A stretch of 64,000 nt of DNA. Origin: Crocinitomicaceae bacterium. GTDB taxonomy: Bacteria; Bacteroidota; Bacteroidia; Flavobacteriales_G; Salibacteraceae. The DNA is taken from positions 87,466 through 151,465 of the forward strand of contig PAVO01000018.1 of the NCBI GenBank assembly GCA_002713215.1, in the 5' to 3' direction. Numbering within the stretch: the stretch's first letter is position 1; each line of letters begins with the position of its first letter. Under the pieces are notes generated by a model. The model searched no databases. It was not told where the DNA came from and saw only the letters and a list, made by a program, of their open reading frames with translations. The position numbers and the translations under genes are program-made. Positions 19,279-26,834 of the stretch are shown here, in pieces.

Positions 19279-20160
19279 CTATTTTTGGTGTTTGATTAGC
19301 AAGTCAATCAGCGAAATTGAAGCATCTTCCATGTCATTTACAATTGAATCAACTTTTGCAACAATGTAATTGTAGAAGATTTGAAGCACCATCGCAACAA
19401 GTAGTCCGGATACTGTTGTAATCAAAGCAACCCCAATACCAGTTGCAACAATTCCAGGTGAAATGTTATTTGCAGCAGCAATTGCATCAAACGCCGCAAT
19501 CATACCGATTACTGTTCCAAAGAATCCAAGCATCGGTGCCAATGCAATAAACAACGAAATCCAAGACAAGTTTTTCTCTAACAATCCCATTTGAACCGAA
19601 CCATAAGCAACAACTGATTTTTCAACCATATCAATTCCTTCAGACGACCGATCTAATCCCTGATAGAAAATGCTCGCCACAGGACCTTTTGTATTTCTAC
19701 AAACTTCTTTGGCTGCATCAACACCTCCGCTTTGTAATGCACTTTCAACATCATTAAGCAACTTTTTTGTGTTACTTGTGGACATTGTTAAATACAAGAT
19801 TCTTTCAATACAAATTGCAAGGCCCAAAATCAAACAGATCAATACAAATGACATAAAGCCGGGACCACCTGCAATGAATTTCTCTTTTACCACTTGATGA
19901 AAACTTCTCTCAGCATCAGCAGCAACCTTATCTTCTCCTGCCTCCATAGTGGGAGCAGCTTCTTCTGCAGCAGTCTCTTCTGCAACGGGTTCTTCAGCCA
20001 TTGGCTCTTCTGCCGCAGCTTCTTCTGCGCCATCTGCACTTTCTTCTGCTACCGCTTCAGTTTCTTGAGGAGCAGCCTCTTCATCTTGAGCGAAGGAATT
20101 CGAAACAAAGCCAAAATTCAACATGGTGAAAACGGCAAGAATTGAAAACAACTTATTCAT
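19279..20160 (-). CDS. ExbB/TolQ/MotA-type proton channel with signal peptide and acidic linker
   Basis: 293 residues. Residues 1-25 are a signal-like peptide (MNKLFSILAVFTMLNFGFV...FAQ), then ~50 residues almost only of Glu and Ala with Pro, then a first channel helix (MSFVLICLILGLAICIERILYL), a cytoplasmic region and two further helices (ISLFIALAPMLGFFGTVIGMI; IGVALITTVSGLLVAMVLQI) with the ExbB/TolQ signature around APMLGFFGTVIGM. It energises TonB-dependent transport with the two ExbD proteins downstream. The acidic linker is unusual compared with proteobacterial ExbB. tRNA-Ser lies 57 bp upstream on the same strand. Confidence 0.92.
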   Translation of the reverse strand: MNKLFSILAVFTMLNFGFVSNSFAQDEEAAPQETEAVAEESADGAEEAAAEEPMAEEPVAEETAAEEAAPTMEAGEDKVAADAERSFHQVVKEKFIAGGPGFMSFVLICLILGLAICIERILYLTMSTSNTKKLLNDVESALQSGGVDAAKEVCRNTKGPVASIFYQGLDRSSEGIDMVEKSVVAYGSVQMGLLEKNLSWISLFIALAPMLGFFGTVIGMIAAFDAIAAANNISPGIVATGIGVALITTVSGLLVAMVLQIFYNYIVAKVDSIVNDMEDASISLIDLLIKHQK

Positions 20161-20217
20161 TTTTTATTGAGTTTGTTATACTATATATTAATTATCTATT
20201 TTATCCTTTTTCTTCAG

Positions 20218-20305
20218 CGGAGAAGGAGGGATTCGAACCCCCGAGACCCTTTTGAGATCTACACGCTTTCCAAGCGAGCCAGTTCAGCCACTCCTGCACT
20301 TCTCC
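20218..20305 (-). tRNA. tRNA-Ser (anticodon GGA)
   Basis: An 88-base class II tRNA: acceptor GGAGAAG/CTTCTCC, anticodon stem-loop with TTGGAAA (anticodon GGA), a long variable arm, T-arm GGGGGTTCGAATCCC and discriminator G. CCA is not encoded. It lies directly upstream of exbB on the same strand with no visible terminator between. Confidence 0.95.
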
Positions 20306-20419
20306 TATTACACTTTCTTACAGAACCAAAGCTTCGCGTTTAAAAGCGGGCGCAAATTACAATTTTTTTATAATAACAATATCCATTATTTATTCAATTG
20401 AGGATAAGGTACTGTTACT

Positions 20420-22393
20420 TTAGTTATTCGTCGGTTTTAAACTCGGATCAAGTTCATAAGCTTTTAATAAGCAACGTTTTGATTCCTCATCATTTCCAAC
20501 ACCGGCATACGCATATCCCAGGTTTAACCATAAGTTAGCATTGCCCTCATCAAGTTTCGTACCTTTCTTAAATAATGAAATGGCTTCATGCCCTCTTCCC
20601 GAAATAGCGTAAGCAACGCCCAATTTCTGAATGATGTTTGGATCATTGGGTAATGCGTTGTAGGCATTATTCAAATGAAGGATCGACTTTTCCAGCTGCC
20701 CCATATTCTTACCATAAAGTTCTCCCAGCTTTTCCTCAATTTTTGGATCTGCCTTATACTGGAGGTAAATTAGATATACCTTTTCGGCCAGCTCAAATTT
20801 ATTTTCATTGGTCGCTTCCTGACCAACGAACTCCAAATTCTGCAGGGCAAAGTTTATCTGAGTCTTCGATTTTAGGCAGGTCTCATAATAAGATATTGCC
20901 TTATCATAATTTTTTAGATTAGTGTACGCATTGCCCAGGAGTAGTATTGGAGGGCTATAAGTCGGGTATATCTCTAATGATTTGTTCAAGTGCTTGATCG
21001 CCAGATTCAGGTACTTTTTCTTTTGATGATCTTTTCTCTCAACATCCGCCAAATCGATATAGGCTAATCCCGCAGACATATTGCACTTGGCACTGTTACT
21101 ACTGTATTCAACGTCGGTAATAGCAAGAGTTGTATCACTCTCCCATGCATAATTCCTTGAAAAGGTTTTGACCGAATAGCCTACAATCAGCACGGTAAAA
21201 AGGGTCATCCTAAGTTGTTTTGATTTAATGAAATTATATATCCAATAGGCTGTAACCAGAGCAATGCCAATAGATGGAACGTACAGAAAGCGTTCATTCA
21301 TAAAGGTACCAATGGGAAAAAGCATATTGGAGTACAGAAAAATCCCACCCAAGTATATGCCTGCAATTAAGCCATAGAAGTTTCTCTTTTTAATCCCATA
21401 TAAAAACAAAACCACTAATCCTGCATGCAACAACAGAGATAGAATTACAATTGGATCTGAAAATCCGGTAATCTCAATCTGCTTGGGATAGTAATCATGC
21501 GTCAAAGGATGAGGAACCCAAAGCAATTTAAGATACATGAACAAAACATAAAATACAGTTGCCCATTGTTCGGTAGCAGTTGCATCCAGAAATGGGTTGT
21601 TCATTAGCTCACTGGCGATTTCAGTTTTGACCCCTCCTATAACTGCATACCTCATTGCAACGTAAAGAAACCCTGAAAGTAGTAGCACACCAACTGGAAC
21701 AGCCAGCCTGGAAAGTGTAATTTCCTTATTCAAAACATAAATAAACAACGGAATTATACCAACAAATACAATTGCACTTTCCTTCGAGAGCAATCCAAAG
21801 AAAAACAGGGCGCCTGCCATTGGTAGCAGACGGGTTTGGTTGTTCCGGATATACTTCAATAGGTAATAAAACGATAGTAAAGCAAATACAATACTCAAGA
21901 TTTCATCTCGGCTTTTAATGTTTGCAACTACTTCTGTGTGCAACGGATTTACCTGGAACAATAGCGCCGCTATAAAGGGAATTGAAAGGTACCAAACGCT
22001 TGTCAATGGAAACAAATTCAATAACACGAGGTAAAGCAAAATTCCGGAAATTGCATATAGCACCACATTTGTAAAGTGATAGAATAATGGTTCATCTCCA
22101 AAAAGTTGCCATTCGATGGCATGCGTTGCCATCGATAAAGGTCTATAACGACCGCCAGCAACCAAATTCTTATCCTGGCCAAAAAAGCCAGTCATACTGT
22201 CGTGAGTAAATATGTCGGCTATCCCATCGAATCCCCTTTTCGTAAATTCATTGTTGGTTACCACAATTTTATCGTCCAGTACAAATTCAAAATTCAATGT
22301 ATTCGTATAGAGGCCAAAACTGATAAGAAAAATAGCAGCAATTGGGTTCCAGTTTACCCCAGAGGTTTTGTCGTTACTCTGTAAGTTCTCCAC
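20420..22393 (-). CDS. TMTC-like membrane glycosyltransferase-fold protein with C-terminal TPRs
   Basis: 657 residues. Residues ~18-405 contain about nine to eleven hydrophobic helices, with the first outside loop carrying an acidic pair (FVLDDKIVV, Asp40-Asp41) and RYRPLSMATHAIEW, as in the TMTC/PMT-related GT-C fold. Residues ~450-657 form TPR repeats (AIKHLNKSLEIYPTYSPPILLLGNAY; AISYYETCL; ILHLNNAYNALPNDPNIIQKLGVAYA; NANLWLNLGYAYAGVG). Eukaryotic TMTC1-4 O-mannosylate cadherins; whether this bacterial protein is an active transferase is not known. Its start overlaps the end of the asparaginase gene by 20 bp, so the two are co-transcribed. Confidence 0.8.
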   Translation of the reverse strand: MENLQSNDKTSGVNWNPIAAIFLISFGLYTNTLNFEFVLDDKIVVTNNEFTKRGFDGIADIFTHDSMTGFFGQDKNLVAGGRYRPLSMATHAIEWQLFGDEPLFYHFTNVVLYAISGILLYLVLLNLFPLTSVWYLSIPFIAALLFQVNPLHTEVVANIKSRDEILSIVFALLSFYYLLKYIRNNQTRLLPMAGALFFFGLLSKESAIVFVGIIPLFIYVLNKEITLSRLAVPVGVLLLSGFLYVAMRYAVIGGVKTEIASELMNNPFLDATATEQWATVFYVLFMYLKLLWVPHPLTHDYYPKQIEITGFSDPIVILSLLLHAGLVVLFLYGIKKRNFYGLIAGIYLGGIFLYSNMLFPIGTFMNERFLYVPSIGIALVTAYWIYNFIKSKQLRMTLFTVLIVGYSVKTFSRNYAWESDTTLAITDVEYSSNSAKCNMSAGLAYIDLADVERKDHQKKKYLNLAIKHLNKSLEIYPTYSPPILLLGNAYTNLKNYDKAISYYETCLKSKTQINFALQNLEFVGQEATNENKFELAEKVYLIYLQYKADPKIEEKLGELYGKNMGQLEKSILHLNNAYNALPNDPNIIQKLGVAYAISGRGHEAISLFKKGTKLDEGNANLWLNLGYAYAGVGNDEESKRCLLKAYELDPSLKPTNN

Positions 22394-23402
22394 GTAACGA
22401 TTTATTTAGGTTTGAAAATACCTGCTCCGGTTCAAAATTTCCCAAGGAAACCATCATTTTGGTTATTGCTGCTTCAAGAGTAATATCGGCTCCACCTATT
22501 ACTCCAACATTCTGCAAGCTTGATCCTGTTTCATACTTAAGCTGATCGACTTTTCCATGTGCACACTGGGTAACATTCATAACAGCAACCCCTCTGTTAA
22601 CCAGTTTTTCTAATACGGACAAAAACTCAGAATTGGTTGGAGCATTACCAGCACCAAAGGTTCTCAGAATTACTCCTTTTAAATTCTTTGAGTTCATGGC
22701 ATTCTGCAACAGGTTGTTAGATAGCCCTGGAAAGAGGGTAACCACCAATATGTTCTGCTCCACCTCCCGGTAAATTTTAAATTTCTTGTCCTCCTTAGGT
22801 AGAATCCGACGATCACTATAAATTATGTCAACACCTGCCTCGGCCAAGGGAGGAAAATTAGGTGAAGAGAAGGCATTAAAATTTTGAGTACTACTCTTAT
22901 GAGAACGGTTTCCCCTAAACAGAAATGAATCAAAATATATCCCGACTTCAGGAACCCTGGGGTTTCCGTTTGCGTCTCTTTCTGATGCAATTTCCAAGGC
23001 TGCGAGAAGGTTCTCTTTTCCGTCAGTACGCACCATACCAATTGGAAGTTGAGAACCGGTGAAAATTACCGGTTTGTTTAAACCTGACAGCATAAAACTA
23101 AGTGCCGATGCAGAATATGCCATAGTATCGGTTCCATGAAGAATGACAAACCCATGATAGTCACGGTAGTTTTCTGAAATAATATCACAGAGTTCCTGCC
23201 AGAGCTCTGGTGTTGCGTTACTTGAATCAATTGGGTTTTTAAAAGATGTTGAATGTATGCTAAAGTCAATCTTCTGTAATTCTGGTATCGTTTTAAGCAA
23301 ATTGTCAAGTGAAAATGGTTTTAGTTTGCCCGTCTTTGGATCCATAACCATACCAATGGTTCCACCTGTATATATTAGCAATATGGCCGAACTACCTTTC
23401 AC
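22374..23402 (-). CDS. ansA: Type I L-asparaginase
   Basis: Cytoplasmic hydrolysis of L-asparagine to aspartate and ammonia. 342 residues with the two active-site threonine motifs: YTGGTIGM (residues 11-18) and LHGTDTMAYSASALSFM (~88-104), then GSQLPIGMVRTDGKENL. There is no signal peptide, consistent with type I. The 3' end overlaps the start of the TMTC-like gene by 20 bp. The gene upstream (TatD) is on the same strand 35 bp away, so this may be a tatD-ansA-tmtc unit. Confidence 0.94.
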   Translation of the reverse strand: MKGSSAILLIYTGGTIGMVMDPKTGKLKPFSLDNLLKTIPELQKIDFSIHSTSFKNPIDSSNATPELWQELCDIISENYRDYHGFVILHGTDTMAYSASALSFMLSGLNKPVIFTGSQLPIGMVRTDGKENLLAALEIASERDANGNPRVPEVGIYFDSFLFRGNRSHKSSTQNFNAFSSPNFPPLAEAGVDIIYSDRRILPKEDKKFKIYREVEQNILVVTLFPGLSNNLLQNAMNSKNLKGVILRTFGAGNAPTNSEFLSVLEKLVNRGVAVMNVTQCAHGKVDQLKYETGSSLQNVGVIGGADITLEAAITKMMVSLGNFEPEQVFSNLNKSLRGELTE

Positions 23403-23437
23403 TGTTTCAGTTTGAATGCCGAAATGTAAATTTAATT

Positions 23438-24217
23438 TTACAAACCAAATACTTCATTTGTGTTTTGTTCAGTTATTTCTGACAATTTTTCGAGTGATAC
23501 ACCTTTTATTTTAGCAAGTTTTTCGGCCACAAACATTAAATAGGATGGCTCGTTACGCTTACCGCGGTTAGGATGGGGTGCAAGATAAGGACTATCTGTT
23601 TCAAGTACTATTCTGTCTAACGGGACTGGACTCACAACTTCATCAAGTCCGCTGTTTTTAAAAGTAAGTACACCGCCTATTCCAAGCTTAAAATTCTCGT
23701 ATTCCAAAATCTTTTCAGCCTGCGACTTATCTCCAGTAAAGCAATGAAATATACCTTTTAGTTCAGGCTGATATATGGCATCCATTGCATCAAAGATTTC
23801 ATCAAAAGCATCACGAACATGAATCACAATCGGTAAGTCCAATTTAATAGCCCAACCTACCTGAATTTTAAATGCATCAATCTGCTCTTTCAGGAAGGTT
23901 TTGTCCCAGTATAGATCCAGCCCTATTTCACCTACTCCAATATAGTTGCCAGATTCATTTGTGAATAGTTGATTTTCAATAATTTCCAGTTCTTTCTCAT
24001 AATCTTGATTGACGCTGCAAGGGTGCAATCCCATCATTGGATAGGTGTATTGTGGGAATTCCTGAACAGCTTGCTGCAACCTTTGAATATACGAGGAATC
24101 GATGTTGGGAAGAAAAAATCGTCGAACATTCATATCAATTGCACGAGACATAATTTCCGGTCTATCTTGATCGAATTGTTCTGTATAAATGTGGCAGTGC
24201 GTGTCTGAAAATACCAT
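23438..24217 (-). CDS. TatD family metal-dependent hydrolase (DNase)
   Basis: 259 residues from ATG 24217 (MVFSDTHCHIY); the frame extends seven codons further. Metal ligands are visible: DTHCH at the N-terminus, Glu in IGVGEIGLDLYWD, IVIHVRDAFDE, FHCFTGD, and LETDSPYLAP near the C-terminus, all typical TatD motifs. The family are 3'-5' exonucleases or general amidohydrolase-fold hydrolases involved in DNA repair or quality control. First gene of the probable tatD-ansA-tmtc transcription unit. Confidence 0.92.
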   Translation of the reverse strand: MVFSDTHCHIYTEQFDQDRPEIMSRAIDMNVRRFFLPNIDSSYIQRLQQAVQEFPQYTYPMMGLHPCSVNQDYEKELEIIENQLFTNESGNYIGVGEIGLDLYWDKTFLKEQIDAFKIQVGWAIKLDLPIVIHVRDAFDEIFDAMDAIYQPELKGIFHCFTGDKSQAEKILEYENFKLGIGGVLTFKNSGLDEVVSPVPLDRIVLETDSPYLAPHPNRGKRNEPSYLMFVAEKLAKIKGVSLEKLSEITEQNTNEVFGL

Positions 24218-24335
24218 ACGCCAAAAATAGATTTTCAATTTGTGCCTGAATCAATTTTGATTTGATGAAATTCAAGATAAATCCCCGCTATAAAATATTG
24301 TTACATTTGTCAGAGTCTAAAAATCCGCATCTCAA

Positions 24336-25244
24336 ATGACATATCGATTTATTACAATTATTACCCTTGCGATTAGCGTGTTGGCAATATGGTCTTGCGA
24401 TAGTGAAGCACCGGAAAAAACACAAGATTCGATTGAAGAAAGTTTGCCTGATGAATTAAACATTAGCAGAAGCGATAAGGTTCAATATCAGCGGGCTAAA
24501 ATTGTGCTCTTTTCCCTTCCGTCACCCATGGAAACGGCTAAGGTATTGAAGAAGTCTGGCGCCATTTATGACAGCAAATATTTGAACCCTGTCGAAAATT
24601 TGGATAAACACGAGACTTCAAAAGGCAGGGCAATTGTTATGGGAATTTATGTAGCGGATTTAAGTTATGCTAACGTATTTAAACAACAACAAGCGTGCAT
24701 GGATTACTTTGCGGCGATGAGTGAATTGGCAAACGAATTATCTCTGAGCGAGGTTTTTACTAAGGAGTTTATAGAAAAAGTTGATGAGAACATTTCGAAC
24801 GAAGATTCAGTATTGAAGTATTTAACAGAATCTTATTGGAGGGCAAATAATGAGCTTAAAGAAGATGACCGAGAAAGTGTTGCCGGATTAATTGCTGCGG
24901 GTGGCTGGATTGAAGGCTTATACATTGCAACCCATTTAATTAACCCTCAGAACATGGATGATCCGGTTACGGAGAGAATTGCAGAACAAGGTGCTACTTT
25001 AAAACAACTGATTAAGTTTTTGTCTTCCTTTAGAGATGATAAAAACCTGCTGGACATTATTAAAGACCTAGAAAAACTGGAAAAACTGTTTGACAAAATC
25101 GAAGTCGAAAAGGTACGTGTCGAAGCTTCCACTGATGAAAATGGAGTTGCTGTTGTGGGTAAAAAGAAAGTTTACAAGTTCAAAGGAACTCTGTTGCAAG
25201 ATATTATAGATCAAACTAAAGATATTCGAAATAAATATGTTTAA
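24336..25244 (+). CDS. Lipoprotein of unknown function
   Basis: 302 residues; lipoprotein signal peptide ending at Cys21 (LAISVLAIWSC). The mature protein is mostly helical and acidic, with segments such as MGIYVADLSYANVFKQQQACMDYF, AGGWIEGLYIATHL and LEKLEKLFDKIEVEKV. This pattern resembles a widely seen uncharacterised Bacteroidota lipoprotein family, but no function is known to me. A good -7-like TACATTTG at 24302-24309 lies 26 bp upstream, without a convincing -33 element. Followed 10 bp later by a small exported protein gene. Confidence 0.75.
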   Translation: MTYRFITIITLAISVLAIWSCDSEAPEKTQDSIEESLPDELNISRSDKVQYQRAKIVLFSLPSPMETAKVLKKSGAIYDSKYLNPVENLDKHETSKGRAIVMGIYVADLSYANVFKQQQACMDYFAAMSELANELSLSEVFTKEFIEKVDENISNEDSVLKYLTESYWRANNELKEDDRESVAGLIAAGGWIEGLYIATHLINPQNMDDPVTERIAEQGATLKQLIKFLSSFRDDKNLLDIIKDLEKLEKLFDKIEVEKVRVEASTDENGVAVVGKKKVYKFKGTLLQDIIDQTKDIRNKYV

Positions 25245-25254
25245 ACCGCAAGCT

Positions 25255-25695
25255 ATGAAAGTGAAATTCTCAATAATCATCTTAATTCTTGCCTTGGTAT
25301 TTATTGGAAATCAGGCCGAAGCACAGTGCAAAAGGTTCACTCAAAAAAACTGCTTACCAGCATTGTCTCCGTACACCAATAATGGACAAATTAATTCGAC
25401 TACACTATATGAAGGCGATTCGGCTGCACTTAATATGACTTTCTATTCTTTACTGGAATATAGACTAATGGTTTGTACTCACCCTGTACTTGGAGATGGT
25501 GCATTTTTTAGAGTGAAAGACAATGATGGTGAAATCCTATATTCCAGTGAAGGAAAAAATAAAAATCACTGGGATTTTAAAGTTAATTCAACACAAGACT
25601 TACATATAGACGTTGTTATTCCAGAAAATGCGGAGAGCGTCTCAGATATGCCACCCAGCGGGTGCGTCAGTATCATTCTTGGATTTAAGGAATAA
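25255..25695 (+). CDS. Small secreted protein, unknown function
   Basis: 146 residues from ATG 25255, which gives a clean signal peptide (MKVKFSIIILILALVFIGNQAEAQ); the frame extends upstream to 25237. The mature part is a beta-rich domain with four cysteines (CKRF, NCLP, CTHPV, GCVS) that may form two disulfides, and an Asp/Gly turn (VKDNDGEILYSS). It is likely co-transcribed with the preceding lipoprotein. No family recognised. Confidence 0.72.
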   Translation: MKVKFSIIILILALVFIGNQAEAQCKRFTQKNCLPALSPYTNNGQINSTTLYEGDSAALNMTFYSLLEYRLMVCTHPVLGDGAFFRVKDNDGEILYSSEGKNKNHWDFKVNSTQDLHIDVVIPENAESVSDMPPSGCVSIILGFKE

Positions 25696-25727
25696 ATAAA
25701 TGATAACCAACAAACATACCAACTCAA

Positions 25728-26834
25728 TTGAATTACTATTATGAAATAGCCTTAACCATGGTCCCTGGAATTGGACCGATAAAGGCTAAAAATTTGATCC
25801 GATATTGCGGCAATGCCGAAGCTGTTTTCACTGAAAAGAAAAGCCGACTATTAAAAATTCCGGAGGTAGGGGAATCTGTAATCAACGCGATTGTTAAGCA
25901 CAATGTTTTTGATCTTGTAGAGAAAGAACTAAGGTTTATTGGTGAAAATAAACTTGATGTTCTCTACTACCAAGATGCGGCATTTCCCAAGAGATTACTA
26001 CATTGTCCGGATCATCCACTCATTCTTTTTAAAACGGGTAATTATAACTTCGATGCCAATTATGTAATAAGTATTGTTGGGACAAGAAAAGCGACTCCTT
26101 ATGGTCGAGAAGTTTGCAATGAGTTATTGGATTATTTAAAACCTTTTCCTATTACAATGGTTTCTGGGTTAGCCTATGGTATTGATATCTATGCTCATGC
26201 AGCAGCTCTAAGAAATGAGGTTCCTAACATTGGCGTAGTTGCTCATGGCCTGGATCAAGTGTATCCTAGGGAACACGAGAAATACGTAAGAGAAATGGTA
26301 AATAATGGCGGGCTACTTACAGAATTTACATCTGGCGGAAGGCCCGATAAGGAAAACTTTCCCAAACGAAATAGGCTGGTTGCCGGCTTAGCTGATGTTA
26401 TTTTGGTTGTTGAATCACAAGAAAGAGGAGGCGCTCTAATAACGGCCCGGTTAGGACAAGAATATAATCGCGATGTGTTTGCAGTCCCTGGGAAAACTAC
26501 GGACCCCTATTCGATTGGTTGCAACAATCTCATTTTTGAAAATGGCGCGGCATTGTATCCTGGCCCTGAACAATTCGTGCATGCCATGGGCTGGGTAAAT
26601 GATTCACAAAGTCTATCAAATGCCAAACAACAATTGGCACTGTCACTTAACTTAAGCCCGCTAGAAGAAAACATTGTATCCATGCTTAGGACATACCCAA
26701 AAATCAGGAAAGACGAGTTAAGCGGAATTATATCTACACCAGTTAGCGAGGTCTCAATATCACTTCTCAACCTAGAACTAAATGGGATAGTTAAATCACT
26801 TCCCGGTAGTCGGTTTGACCTCGCTATCGCTTAG
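25728..26834 (+). CDS. dprA: DNA processing protein DprA
   Basis: Loads RecA onto incoming single-stranded DNA during transformation. 368 residues: N-terminal helix-hairpin/SAM-like part (MVPGIGPIKAKNLI), Rossmann-like core with VGTRKATPYGREVC, SGLAYGIDIYAHAAAL, AHGLDQVYPREH, FPKRNRLVAGLADVILVVES and GGALITARLGQEY, then a winged-helix C-terminal domain. Start is TTG at 25728: an in-frame stop lies 22 bp upstream and the next ATG (25761) would remove the conserved N-terminal YEIALT. It converges with the MscS gene, overlapping it by 39 bp. Confidence 0.93.
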   Translation: MNYYYEIALTMVPGIGPIKAKNLIRYCGNAEAVFTEKKSRLLKIPEVGESVINAIVKHNVFDLVEKELRFIGENKLDVLYYQDAAFPKRLLHCPDHPLILFKTGNYNFDANYVISIVGTRKATPYGREVCNELLDYLKPFPITMVSGLAYGIDIYAHAAALRNEVPNIGVVAHGLDQVYPREHEKYVREMVNNGGLLTEFTSGGRPDKENFPKRNRLVAGLADVILVVESQERGGALITARLGQEYNRDVFAVPGKTTDPYSIGCNNLIFENGAALYPGPEQFVHAMGWVNDSQSLSNAKQQLALSLNLSPLEENIVSMLRTYPKIRKDELSGIISTPVSEVSISLLNLELNGIVKSLPGSRFDLAIA

